From Bradyrhizobium algeriense (lineage in GTDB: Bacteria; Pseudomonadota; Alphaproteobacteria; Rhizobiales; Xanthobacteraceae), in the NCBI RefSeq assembly GCF_003062295.1, contig NZ_PYCN01000015.1, positions 62,001 to 126,000 of the forward strand: DNA of 64,000 bases, read 5' to 3'. The notes under the pieces are model-generated. The model ran no database searches. It was not told the origin of the DNA and was given only the letters and a program-made list of their open reading frames with translations. The position numbers were made by a program, and so were the translations under genes. This document shows, in pieces, positions 52,788 through 60,660 of this stretch (position 1 is the stretch's first letter; every line of letters begins with the position of its first letter).

Positions 52788-53242
52788 CAGGCGTATTCCA
52801 GCTCGCCTCCAGGATGTGGCCTAAACTGCACGGCTGTTGCTGCCGGGTGACATCGGTTGCGCAAGAAACCGATAGTCTGGATTCTGCGGGTCGGCCGGGG
52901 GCGGCAAGCGGTCGGCTGTAGCGGCAAAGCCGCCGACACGCTCGAGGGCCCACAATAGCCGAGCGCTCGTCTCCCTGGGGTAGGTGTTGGGGCGGCGCCC
53001 GGCTATTCGGGCCGCGCGGCGGTGCGGCCTGAACAGGAACTCATTTTTAATTTAAAGAGAATTTAAAAAGCTATTGAATTATAACGATTTTTATGGCCGC
53101 AGCTGATTGCTGGCGCTGGCGTCCGGGCTTCAAGGGAACCGAAACGACGCAAAACGGGCCGGAATCCCCCAAATCGGGAACCGAGCGCCTTCGACGCGTT
53201 TCCTATCTCCTGAATTAAAACTGCTGAGCGCAAGGGAATCCG
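52788..53242. other. Intergenic region, nothing recognised
   Basis: About 455 bp. Short ORFs on both strands have no good start sites. An AT-rich patch (53040-53095, TTTTTAATTTAAAGAG...) could hold a promoter. Confidence 0.45.
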
Positions 53243-53353
53243 TTGAGCCCGCCACCACCCGAACTCGATCGCGGCGAGGTATTGGTGTGCATGGCGCTGG
53301 CGTTCTGCCTGGCCGGCGCATCGACCAGCATCGTCTACAGGCTGCTGGGTTAA
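53243..53353 (+). CDS. Putative 36-aa membrane micro-protein
   Basis: TTG start with AAGGGA 6 bases upstream. After a proline-rich acidic beginning (SPPPPELDRGEVL) comes one hydrophobic helix (VCMALAFCLAGASTSIVY) and a short RLLG tail. Its stop overlaps that of the convergent membrane-protein gene by a few bases. Chance ORF not excluded because the start is TTG. Confidence 0.38.
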   Translation: MSPPPPELDRGEVLVCMALAFCLAGASTSIVYRLLG

Positions 53354-53523
53354 AGGGGCGTCCGGACGGCTATTCCTTCGGAGACCGCGAAGAACGGCAA
53401 ATCCACGTCCATGACAAGGCCCAGGAATACGGCAACGCCGCCGATGACCGCCATCAACTCCAGGAGGACGAAGGCGAGCAGCGCGCTCAATCCGATGGCC
53501 GCTTTTTTCCAGCCGTTCCACAT
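53350..53523 (-). CDS. Small membrane protein, 57 aa
   Basis: Strong AAGGGAG is 5-6 bases before the ATG at 53523. The product, MWNGWKKAAIGLSALLAF followed by VLLELMAVIGGVAVFLGLV, contains one or two membrane helices after a basic start, then MDVDLPFFAVSEGIAVRTPL. Topology suggests the N-terminus is inside. An upstream in-frame reading to 53562 is less likely. No family recognised. One of several short hydrophobic genes in this stretch. Confidence 0.6.
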   Translation of the reverse strand: MWNGWKKAAIGLSALLAFVLLELMAVIGGVAVFLGLVMDVDLPFFAVSEGIAVRTPL

Positions 53524-53718
53524 GGGCGCTCCCTTAGCACCGAAATCCGGCCGTCGGAGCAAAACGGCAATTTAAGGTGAATTTGGAACCCCGGGATCCA
53601 CGGCGGCGCCTCCGGCCTGGCCGGCCGTCCATCGCCGGTGTTGAAGTCCCGGCAACCCCCTTGGCGACCAAATGTCAACATCGGCTTTCAGGCGCGCGAA
53701 GCCAAAAGGGAAAGTGCG

Positions 53719-53805
53719 ATGAGCGGGATCTGCCGCAAGATCATCTACGTCATGCTCGTGATCGTGGTGCTATTGATCATCTGGCAATTTCTCGGATCGC
53801 TTTGA
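53719..53805 (+). CDS. Putative 28-aa membrane micro-protein
   Basis: AAAGGGAAA stands 5-8 bases before the ATG. The product is MSGICRKIIYVMLVIVVLL and then IIWQFLGSL: a single membrane helix with a basic N-terminus, in a positive-inside layout. Too short for most gene callers. Start signal and hydrophobic pattern support a real gene; conservation was not tested. Confidence 0.5.
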   Translation: MSGICRKIIYVMLVIVVLLIIWQFLGSL

Positions 53806-54216
53806 TCGTGGGCACGCAGGCCCGATGACCCGCGCCCCGCGTTGCGTTTTTCCGATGTGATTGTGCCGATGAAGCGGGTCGAGCGGCGAAAAGCGGCTCG
53901 GCCGATGCGATGAGGAGTAGACGAGGCCCGGAGTGCCTAGGAGTCCGGGCCTCGTGGCCTCCAGTGGTAGCCGTTCGTCGTGATGGACGAACGCCCTGCC
54001 CCCCGCTGCAAGCGACGTCGTTATAGATGCGCCGTGCTCGCGCAGCCAATCCGTATGAGTACGGGGCGATATTCGTGCGCATATTCCTTGCGTGTGTCCC
54101 GCACGCGAGACCGCAAAATTTCTGCCGGGCCGTCATAACGCAATGACGTAGGCACGCCACAGCGTACCCGATGCCCCCACCGCCGGGACATGACGAGAGC
54201 AGCTATCCGCCGCGTT
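53806..54216. other. Intergenic region with one strong hairpin
   Basis: About 410 bp, no supported gene; the only clear structure is the hairpin listed at 53922-53954. Confidence 0.45.
53922..53954. terminator. Hairpin with perfect 11-bp stem
   Basis: CGAGGCCCGGA pairs with TCCGGGCCTCG around an 11-nt loop. No T-run follows on either side, so a factor-dependent or other role is possible; a classical intrinsic terminator is not assured. Confidence 0.45.
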
Positions 54217-54561
54217 CTACCGCTTATCGAACGGAATATACTGATGATACTCTTTCGGCACCGAGTTCCGGTAACGCGCGGGCACCGTGCCACGGTCGAC
54301 CGAACGGTCGATCTCCTGCTGCCGGGTCATCTTGGCCGGTTTCTTTTTCTTCGGCGCCGCCTTCTCCTTTTCAGGAGCCGTGTTTTCAGAAGCCTTGTTT
54401 TCCGGAGCCTTGTTTTCAGGAGCCTTGGCTTCCGGCGCGGCAGTGGACGTTGCCGCAGGCGCGGTCCCGCCCGGCGCGCCCTGCGCCAGCGCGACGCCGG
54501 CCGGCATGAATACGAGAGCCGCCGCCGACGCTGCCACCATAACGCGAGACATTTTTTGCAT
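54217..54561 (-). CDS. Secreted protein with APENK-type repeats, 114 aa
   Basis: A signal peptide (about residues 1-26, ending AGVALAQ) is followed by an Ala/Pro/Glu/Lys low-complexity region: KAPENKAPENKASENTAPEK, coded by four 15-bp units at 54368-54427. The C-terminus EIDRSVDRGTVPARYRNSVP, ending EYHQYIPFDKR, looks like the conserved part. GGAG precedes the ATG. It is probably periplasmic and partly disordered, maybe cell-wall-binding. No domain assigned. Confidence 0.72.
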   Translation of the reverse strand: MQKMSRVMVAASAAALVFMPAGVALAQGAPGGTAPAATSTAAPEAKAPENKAPENKASENTAPEKEKAAPKKKKPAKMTRQQEIDRSVDRGTVPARYRNSVPKEYHQYIPFDKR

Positions 54562-54604
54562 GGGAAGCTCCGGTTCCGGTCAACTCCGTTTCCGACCGAC
54601 CCTA

Positions 54605-54850
54605 TTACGTCCGCTGCCGTCCGCACACCGGGATTTTGGCGAGGCGGACCGGCATGGACTGGCTATGCTTGGCCCGGCTGCAGGTCGTGAAGACGAAGGC
54701 CAGCCGGCTGCACTGCCAGTCCGGACCAAGGGCTGCACTGGCGGCTGGCTCGGGATAGGACACGCCGAGCACGACGAAGCCCATGAAGGCCAACGCGACG
54801 ATGGCGGCGGCGAGAACGAGGTATTTGCGGGTCCACCAATTGTGGGGCAT
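54605..54850 (-). CDS. Small membrane-anchored protein, 81 aa
   Basis: AGGAG lies 8 bases before the ATG. MPHNWWTRKYLVLAAAIVAL leads into one membrane helix (about residues 10-30). The outer part has cysteines in PDWQCSRLAFVFTTCSRA and PVCGRQ, so possible disulfides in the periplasm. The family is not recognised. It is upstream of, and may be co-transcribed with, the APENK-repeat protein. Confidence 0.62.
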   Translation of the reverse strand: MPHNWWTRKYLVLAAAIVALAFMGFVVLGVSYPEPAASAALGPDWQCSRLAFVFTTCSRAKHSQSMPVRLAKIPVCGRQRT

Positions 54851-55048
54851 GGCGGTCGCTCCTGTTTCGGAAGCCCGGAAGATAGGAACGACCCGCCACG
54901 GTCCCTGTGAACAGGTTCACATTACACGAGTTTGTGCGGGATCGTGACCGATGCAGAAATGGGTATAACTCGCGTAAATCCGTTGCGGACTCACAACCCT
55001 TGATCGACACTGCGCGTTCGGGGCGAGCGCGTGTGCGGGGCGTGCGAT

Positions 55049-55264
55049 ATGGACAAGCAGGAAACGGGCTACGACTACATCAGGTACAAGCAATTGCTGG
55101 CGGAAGCGGTCGACGAGACCAGGCGGCTCGAGCTGATCGAGACCATGATCAGGGAAAATGCCCGCGACAGGCTGGAGGCGCAGCGGACCGCGGATCGGAT
55201 CGCGATGACGGCGATGACGGTCGCGCGCGTTCTCGGCCCCGGTAGCCGTCGCGATAGCTTCTAG
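55049..55264 (+). CDS. Hypothetical soluble helical protein, 71 aa
   Basis: The start at 55049 (MDKQETGYDYIRYKQLLAEA) is chosen by composition; a GTG at 55031 would add a Cys-rich hexapeptide. The protein is highly charged and helical (VDETRRLELIETMIRENARD, RLEAQRTADRIAMTAM). No signal peptide. It converges on the next minus-strand membrane gene. It resembles unannotated small proteins of this genus. Confidence 0.58.
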   Translation: MDKQETGYDYIRYKQLLAEAVDETRRLELIETMIRENARDRLEAQRTADRIAMTAMTVARVLGPGSRRDSF

Positions 55265-55274
55265 GATCGTGCGG

Positions 55275-55457
55275 TCACTTTTCCGAAGCGAGCATCGCCA
55301 GCGAGCCGACCAAGCCAATCAGCGCGCAGGCGAGAAGGCCATATTGCAGGATCGCCGGCGCCCGGCTTGGGGCTTCGGACACCGTTGCCATGTCGTAGAG
55401 CAGCCAGGCTGACGTAATCCCGCTGATCAGCATCAGTTTGGGCCATTTGCTGTTCAC
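55275..55457 (-). CDS. Small two-helix membrane protein, 60 aa
   Basis: GTG start with GGGGAGA 6 bases upstream. Two hydrophobic stretches are visible: KLMLISGITSAWLLYDMA and LQYGLLACALIGLVGSLAML, separated by a short polar turn (TVSEAPSRAPAI). Both ends are basic. No family known; probably an inner-membrane protein of unknown role. Confidence 0.6.
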   Translation of the reverse strand: MNSKWPKLMLISGITSAWLLYDMATVSEAPSRAPAILQYGLLACALIGLVGSLAMLASEK

Positions 55458-55586
55458 GCAAGTCTCCCCTGCTCTATCGGCCCCATTTCGACGCTGGCAT
55501 TTTGCCCCGGGTTCACTTACCTAGGCGCCATTCCGCGCGTGTGGCGCGTCCAACCCCCGAGAGTGAAAGCGACAAGGCCTTTTTTT

Positions 55587-55940
55587 ATGAGTGGATTCAA
55601 GGAACCGAACTTCGCGGACCGCCAGAAAGCCGCGATGCAGGCGCGGCAGAACATCCTGGACAAGTTTCGCGCCAAGCCGGGACTCGACGATCCCGAGGTA
55701 AAGCGCCGTCAGGCCGAGCGCGAAGCCCAGGCCGCCGCCCGGGCCAAGGCGAGGGAGGCCAAGGAAGCGGCAAAGGCCGAACAGAAGCGTCTCGAGGCCG
55801 AGGCTGCCGCGGCGGAAGCCGCCAGGATCGCGCGCGAGAAGGAAGAAGAGGCCGCCAGGCAGGCGGCGCTGGAGGCCGAGCAGAAGGCCAAGCGCGACGC
55901 GCGTTACGCCGCGCGCAAAGGCAAGGGCAAGAAGAAGTAG
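55587..55940 (+). CDS. DUF6481-family Ala/Glu/Lys-rich protein
   Basis: A 117-residue protein starting MSGFKEPNFADRQKAAMQAR. The remainder is a highly charged single helix (REAQAAARAKAREAKEAAKA, then EAAAAEAARIAREKEEEAAR) ending in basic KGKGKKK. The start motif GFKEPNFADRQKAA and the DDPEVKRRQAEREA stretch match small conserved proteins labelled DUF6481 in alphaproteobacteria. It probably forms a long solitary helix or coiled coil and may bind nucleic acid. Start at 55587 has a T-rich run just before it. Confidence 0.78.
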   Translation: MSGFKEPNFADRQKAAMQARQNILDKFRAKPGLDDPEVKRRQAEREAQAAARAKAREAKEAAKAEQKRLEAEAAAAEAARIAREKEEEAARQAALEAEQKAKRDARYAARKGKGKKK

Positions 55941-55997
55941 GCAAGAGAGAGCGGGCTGGATCCGCGCCACCGTCTCTTGCCGATGACGGATCAAGCC

Positions 55998-56152
55998 TTC
56001 CCGTCATTCCGGGCCGGTGCGTGAGCGCCAGACCCAGATGCATCCAGACCCCCGATGCGTGATGGCGCATCGGGGAATCTCGAACGTCCGAGGGTCGATG
56101 TTTAAGTATCGCTCCCTTGCGCAAACGCCTTGCGTATGTCGCGGGGAATGAC
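55998..56152. repeat. CGTCATTCCGGG-type extragenic palindrome
   Basis: Starts CCCGTCATTCCGGGCC and ends CGGGGAATGACGG, with an inner pair CCCCGATGCG/CGCATCGGGG. This wording is a frequent intergenic element in Bradyrhizobium. It lies between DUF6481 and the MxKDx gene. Confidence 0.72.
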
Positions 56153-56160
56153 GGCGCGGC

Positions 56161-56400
56161 TCAGTTCTTTTTCATACCGTCGTCTTTTTTCATGCCGTCT
56201 TTCATCATGCCATCGTGCTTCATGCCGTCCTTCTTCATCATGCCGTCGTCTTTCTTCATCGCGTCCTTGGACATCGATTCCTTCTTCATGCCGTCGTCCT
56301 TGCCCATCTTGTCCTGAGCGAAGACGGCCGGCGCAAACGCAAGGCCGAGCGAAACGAGCGCAGCAGACAGGCCGAGGCCGATACGGGTCGTGGTGGTCAT
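56161..56400 (-). CDS. Pentapeptide MXKDX-repeat secreted protein
   Basis: A 79-residue protein starting MTTTTRIGLGLSAALVSLGL; the signal peptide ends about AVFAQ (residue 29). The rest is a run of M-x-K-D-x pentapeptides (DKMGKDDGMKKESMSKD..., with GMMKDGMKKDDGMKKN at the end), the penta_MxKDx family. Such Met/Lys/Asp-rich small proteins are secreted and may bind metal such as copper, by analogy only. The ORF extension upstream (56538) is not supported. Present in multiple copies in this genus. Confidence 0.83.
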   Translation of the reverse strand: MTTTTRIGLGLSAALVSLGLAFAPAVFAQDKMGKDDGMKKESMSKDAMKKDDGMMKKDGMKHDGMMKDGMKKDDGMKKN

Positions 56401-56804
56401 GGGGTTGTCGTCCTTTGGGTTCAAGTTTGGTTTCTCGATAGCGACGTCTGCCGCTTCCCCAACGACGATACCGCGGCCGGGTTTGTTACCGGCCACTTCC
56501 CGAAGTTCTGCCGTTGTCACGGTTAGTTGAAACGGCAAATTGATGGCGGCTAACGCTCCGCGAGTGCCCCGGGGGTGGACGTATCATTGACCGACGCTTC
56601 TGCGAGCGGCTGGTCGCGGGTGTGCACCGCAACGGCGTCAGGCTTTGTCAGAGGGCTGGAATCTTAGCTTGCCGTCGCGTGTTGCCTCAACCTATCACGC
56701 AGCCTCGAACGACCAGACCAGGGCAACTTCGGACCAAGACCGGCTAACATGGGCTGAAGCCGGTCCGCATCGCCGACCCAATAAACATTTGCAGGGGATA
56801 AACC
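56401..56804. other. Intergenic region, nothing recognised
   Basis: About 400 bp between the MxKDx gene and the TRAP binding-protein gene. No ORF with a good start. Its last 20 bp hold AGGGGAT, the ribosome binding site of the gene at 56805. Confidence 0.45.
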
Positions 56805-57827
56805 GTGCTCACACGCCGCCATGTCATCGCATCCGCACTTGCCGCGCCCGCCGTCCTTCGTTTCGGCACCGGCACCGCCCATGCCGCCACCACACTGAAG
56901 ATCTCGCACCAGTTCCCGGGTGGCACCATCGACAAGGGCGACTTCCGCGACCGGCTGTGCCGCACGTTCGCCGCCGAAGTCGCCAAGCGCTCAGGCGGCG
57001 AGATCGCCGCCGAGGTCTATCCGAACTCCTCGCTGATCAAGACCAACGCGCAATTCTCGGCGATGCGCAAAGGCGCACTCGATATCAGTCTCTACCCGCT
57101 GCCGTATGCCGGCGGTGAATTGCCGGAGACCAATATCGGCCTGATGCCCGGCCTGGTCGCGACCTACGACCAGGGCCTGCGCTGGAAGAAGGAGCCGGTC
57201 GGCAAGGCGCTGACCGACTTTCTCGCCGACAAGGGCACCATCCTTTTGACCTGGATCTGGCAGGCCGGTGGCGTTGCCAGCCGCTCCAGGCCGATCGTTG
57301 CCCCGGAAGACGCCAAGGGGTTGAAGGTGCGCGGCGGCTCGCGCGAAATGGACATGGTGCTGCAGACCGCGGGTGCCGCCGTGCTGTCGATGCCGTCGAA
57401 CGAAATCTACGCCGCGATGCAGACGGGTGCCTGCGACGCCGGCATCACCTCCTCCACCAGCCTGATCTCGTTCCGCCTCGAAGAGATCGCGAAGTCGCTG
57501 ACCTCAGGCGCCGGCGCCTCCTACTGGTTCATGCTGGAGCCGCTGATGATGTCGAAGGCGATCTTCGACAAGCTGCCCAAGAACCAGCAGGACATCCTCC
57601 TGTCGGTGGGCAGCGAACTGGAAGCGTTTGGCCGCAAGGGCGCGCAGGACGATGATATCGAGGTCGCCAAGGTCTATGAAAAGGCCGGCGCCAAGGTCAG
57701 CAAGCTCGACGTGGCGACCGTCAGCAAATGGCGGGATATTGCCCGCGACACTGCGTGGAAGGACTACAGCGCCAAGACGGTGATGTCGGCCAATCTGCTG
57801 AAGCTCGCCATCGACGTTGCCCCATGA
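56805..57827 (+). CDS. TRAP transporter solute-binding protein (DctP family) 1
   Basis: A 340-residue periplasmic binding protein with a GTG start after AGGGGAT. The export signal MLTRRHVIASALAAPAVL has a twin arginine. The mature TRAP-DctP fold has KISHQFPGGTIDKGDFRDRL, VRGGSREMDMVLQTAGA and the conserved ligand Arg in LKVRGG, plus NEIYAAMQTGACDAG. It should capture an organic acid for a TRAP permease. It is separate from the dctQM genes and from a second binding protein (60661), being on the far side of the GntR gene. Confidence 0.87.
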   Translation: MLTRRHVIASALAAPAVLRFGTGTAHAATTLKISHQFPGGTIDKGDFRDRLCRTFAAEVAKRSGGEIAAEVYPNSSLIKTNAQFSAMRKGALDISLYPLPYAGGELPETNIGLMPGLVATYDQGLRWKKEPVGKALTDFLADKGTILLTWIWQAGGVASRSRPIVAPEDAKGLKVRGGSREMDMVLQTAGAAVLSMPSNEIYAAMQTGACDAGITSSTSLISFRLEEIAKSLTSGAGASYWFMLEPLMMSKAIFDKLPKNQQDILLSVGSELEAFGRKGAQDDDIEVAKVYEKAGAKVSKLDVATVSKWRDIARDTAWKDYSAKTVMSANLLKLAIDVAP

Positions 57828-57860
57828 CGCATGGTCCGCTTCCGGATATTCCGAAGCCTC

Positions 57861-57888
57861 TATTCGCTACTCGCCATTCGCTATTCGC
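57861..57888. repeat. Four 7-bp tandem units (TATTCGC)
   Basis: Units at 57861, 57868, 57875 and 57882 read TATTCGC, TACTCGC, CATTCGC, TATTCGC. The array spans the convergent gap and supplies the last codon and stop of the GntR gene. Confidence 0.65.
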
Positions 57889-58588
57889 CTCTTCGGCCGG
57901 AACGCGCCGCGATCGATTCTCCACCCACGACCTGCAACAGGTCCGTTCGCACCGCCTCGATATGCTGCTCCAGAAACCGGCAAGCCTCGTCGATCTGCTG
58001 CGCCCGGCATAGCGCAATCAGATGGGCGTGCTCCTTTTCGGCTTTCCCCATCGCCTTGGTGTTGGAGAGCTGCAGGCGCGTGTAGCGGTCGCTGGTCTGC
58101 AGCAACGCGATGACGATCGCCTTGGTGCGTGGCCGCCGCGCGTGAACGTACAGCGCCATATGGAAGTCGGCATTGAGCTGGCCCCACTCGCTGATGTTGC
58201 CCGCCTTGATCGCCTTTTCGAAGCGCTTCTGGATGTCGTCCAGCCCGGCAAAATCCTGTTCCGTAAAGTGCGGCGCCGACTGCGCCAACAACCGCGGCTC
58301 CATGATCCCGCGCAGATCAAACACGTCGTTGATCTCGTCCAGCGACAACTCCGAGACGATCGCACCTTTTTGCGGGACGATGCGCACCAGCCCCTCGGCC
58401 TCGAGCTGAAACAGCGCCTCGCGCACGGGAATGCGGCTCACGCCGTAGGTATCGCCCAGCGCGTCCTGCCGAAGCTGCGAGCCGGCCGGATAGGTCCCGT
58501 CGAGAATGGATTGCCTGAGCTGGTCGACGATCGCAGCCGACAGCGTCCGGTGCTTCAGGGGGCCCTTCATTTGATCTTCCGTCGTCAT
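57881..58588 (-). CDS. GntR-family (FCD) transcriptional regulator
   Basis: A 235-residue protein. The ATG at 58588 has AAAGG 6 bases upstream; a longer reading to 58894 crosses the intergenic palindrome and is rejected. The winged helix-turn-helix (about residues 10-75) includes YGVSRIPVREALFQLEAEGL. The all-helical FCD ligand domain follows, with DLRGIMEPRLLAQS and FHMALYVHARRP, the metal-binding histidine region. It is divergent from dctQ and next to a perfect palindrome at 58688, so it probably represses or activates the TRAP/aldolase genes. The end of the gene overlaps a 7-bp tandem repeat. Confidence 0.86.
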   Translation of the reverse strand: MTTEDQMKGPLKHRTLSAAIVDQLRQSILDGTYPAGSQLRQDALGDTYGVSRIPVREALFQLEAEGLVRIVPQKGAIVSELSLDEINDVFDLRGIMEPRLLAQSAPHFTEQDFAGLDDIQKRFEKAIKAGNISEWGQLNADFHMALYVHARRPRTKAIVIALLQTSDRYTRLQLSNTKAMGKAEKEHAHLIALCRAQQIDEACRFLEQHIEAVRTDLLQVVGGESIAARSGRRGE

Positions 58589-58687
58589 GGCCGGCCTTTC
58601 CGATCGGGGCGGACCCAATTTTGCATGTTGACGTGGTCCCGACCCAGCAAAAGCTAAGGGGTCCTCGCAATCTCCATTTGACAACAT

Positions 58688-58702
58688 TGTATAAATTATA
58701 CA
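58688..58702. promoter_or_regulatory. Palindrome TGTATAA-a-TTATACA, probable GntR operator
   Basis: Perfect 7-1-7 symmetry in the 157-bp divergent region between GntR and dctQ, 44 bp before the dctQ start. The consensus of FCD-type GntR sites (TNGTNNNACNA-like) is similar. TTGACA at 58678-58683 just upstream is a possible -35 box, so binding could block the promoter. Confidence 0.65.
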
Positions 58703-58745
58703 TTTTTGAAGTGCACGATAAATCTCAGGGGTAGCGGGGCTCTTT

Positions 58746-59369
58746 ATGATCGAGCAGACGATTGCGGATGCGCCGGCGTTCAGCGCCCGGCGGATCGTTG
58801 TCAGGACCTCGAGTCTCCTGCTCGCTTTCGAACGCATCGCCTTGATGGGCTTGATGTATCTGCTGACGGCCTTGATCCTGGTGAACGTCGTCACCCGCTA
58901 TTCGCACTTCCCGATCTACTGGATCGATGAATCGGCCGTCTATTGCGTGGTCTGGCTGACCTTCATCGGCGCCTCCGCCATGACCCGGTTGCGGCTCGAT
59001 TTCGCGGTCACCATGATGACCGAGCGCCTCTCGGCGCGGAATCAGAAGATCGCAAAAGTCATCGCGACGGGCATGGTCGTCGTATTCGGCGTGGCCCTGA
59101 TCGCCACCTGCTTTCTCTGGATGGATCCGATCGGTCTCGCCCGCGCCGGCTTTGACGCGCGCAAGCTCGCCGCCGAAACTTTCAACTTTCTCTACACCGA
59201 GCGCACGCAAACGCTGAACTGGCCGACCTGGGTGGTCTACCTGACGCTGCCGATCTTCGCGGTGTCGATGACCGTTCATGGCCTGGCAAACCTGCTGGAG
59301 GATCTCGAACTGGTCCCGCGGACGCCGCCAAAGGGTTTTCAGCTCTCCGAACTCGACGGGGTCAACTGA
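58746..59369 (+). CDS. TRAP transporter small permease (DctQ)
   Basis: A 207-residue membrane protein with four helices: the DctQ region includes ILVNVVTRYSHFPIYWIDES and YCVVWLTFIGASAM. It joins DctM and DctP in a sodium-driven tripartite ATP-independent transporter for carboxylates. It starts 43 bp after the palindromic operator and its stop shares one base with the DctM start (TGATG). The N-terminal 30 residues are cytoplasmic. No sequence clue to the substrate. Confidence 0.86.
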   Translation: MIEQTIADAPAFSARRIVVRTSSLLLAFERIALMGLMYLLTALILVNVVTRYSHFPIYWIDESAVYCVVWLTFIGASAMTRLRLDFAVTMMTERLSARNQKIAKVIATGMVVVFGVALIATCFLWMDPIGLARAGFDARKLAAETFNFLYTERTQTLNWPTWVVYLTLPIFAVSMTVHGLANLLEDLELVPRTPPKGFQLSELDGVN

Positions 59370-60634
59370 TGATCACCTCGGCCGCGTTCATCGCGATCAT
59401 GCTGGTCGGGGTGCCGATCGGGCTTTGCCTTTGCCTTGCCGGCTTCATCTATATCATCGCATCGGGAAATCCGGTGCTGTTCCAGTCCTACCCGCTGCAG
59501 CTGTTCGGCGGCGTCGACAGCTACGGCCTGATCGCCATCCCCTTGTTCATCCTGATCGGCGAGATCATGAATGGCGGCGGCATAACGCGGCGCATCGTCG
59601 ACATGGCGATGGCCTTCGTAGGCTCGCTGAAGGGCGGGCTGGCCTACGTCAACATCCTCGCCAACATGTTCATCTCCTCCATCCTGGGATCTGCGACCGC
59701 GCAGGTCGCGATCATGGCGCAGATCATGGTGCCGGAGATGGAAAAGAAGGGCTACGACAAGACGTTCGCGGCGGGACTGACCGCCTATGGCGGCATGCTC
59801 GGGCCGATCATTCCGCCGTCGGTGATGTTCGTCGTTTACAGCGTGCTGGCGCAGGTCTCGGTCAGCGACATGCTGATTGCGGGCATCGTGCCGGGCGTGA
59901 TCCTGACGGTGATGTTCTGCGTCGTCATCGCGCTGATGGGATACGTCTACAATTATCCCAAGGCCGATTATCAGACTCCACGGCAGCGGGTAGCAACGAT
60001 CCTGCGCACGTCGCCGACCTTGCTGATTCCGATCGTGATCGTCGGCAGCATCCTCGGCGGCCTCGCCAACGCGACGGAGTCCGCGGCCGTTGGCGCGGTG
60101 GCCGCGGCACTCATCGGCAAATACTGGACCAGGGAGTTCAAGTTCGCGCAGTTGCCGCAGATGATGCTGCGCGCCGGCATCTACTCGGCCATCGTGCTGT
60201 TCCTGGTCGCTGCCGCGGCCGTGTTTTCATGGGTGCTGATCTTCGGCAAGGTGCCGCAGGAGACCGCCCGCTGGATTCAGTCGGTCGCCAAGGATCCGGT
60301 CAGCTTCATGCTGCTCTGCAATGTGATCCTGCTGGTGATCGGCACGGTCATCGACGGCATCCCCGGCCTGATCATGACGGTGCCGATCCTGCTGCCGGTC
60401 GCGACCGAAATCTATCACATCGATCCACGCCAGTTCGGCGTGGTCGTGGTGATCAACCTGGTGCTCGGATTGCTGTCACCTCCGGTTGGTCTTTGCTTCT
60501 TCGTCGCCGCAGCCGTCACCGGGGCCAAGCCCGGAAAGATGTTCATGGTGACGCTGCCGTTCTTCGTCATCAGCTGCGTCCTGCTGGTGCTGCTCTCGCT
60601 CTATCCGTCCCTCTCCCTCGTCCTCATCAAGTAG
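59369..60634 (+). CDS. TRAP transporter large permease (DctM)
   Basis: A 421-residue inner-membrane protein of about 12 helices, the ion-coupled transport subunit. Typical DctM motifs are GLIAIPLFILIGEIMNGGGI, ANMFISSILGSATAQVAIMA, and YGGMLGPIIPPSVMFVVY. It overlaps dctQ by one base and is followed, after 26 bp, by the second binding-protein gene. Length and helix count are normal. Partner of DctQ. Confidence 0.9.
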   Translation: MITSAAFIAIMLVGVPIGLCLCLAGFIYIIASGNPVLFQSYPLQLFGGVDSYGLIAIPLFILIGEIMNGGGITRRIVDMAMAFVGSLKGGLAYVNILANMFISSILGSATAQVAIMAQIMVPEMEKKGYDKTFAAGLTAYGGMLGPIIPPSVMFVVYSVLAQVSVSDMLIAGIVPGVILTVMFCVVIALMGYVYNYPKADYQTPRQRVATILRTSPTLLIPIVIVGSILGGLANATESAAVGAVAAALIGKYWTREFKFAQLPQMMLRAGIYSAIVLFLVAAAAVFSWVLIFGKVPQETARWIQSVAKDPVSFMLLCNVILLVIGTVIDGIPGLIMTVPILLPVATEIYHIDPRQFGVVVVINLVLGLLSPPVGLCFFVAAAVTGAKPGKMFMVTLPFFVISCVLLVLLSLYPSLSLVLIK

Positions 60635-60660
60635 GTCCAACCCCTCAAGGAGCCTTGCCA

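Noticed and set aside
59278..60660. Long fused ORF joining a DctM-frame shadow to the second DctP
   Set aside because: The upstream part overlaps DctM in another frame; the real start is the ATG at 60661 with AAGGAG.
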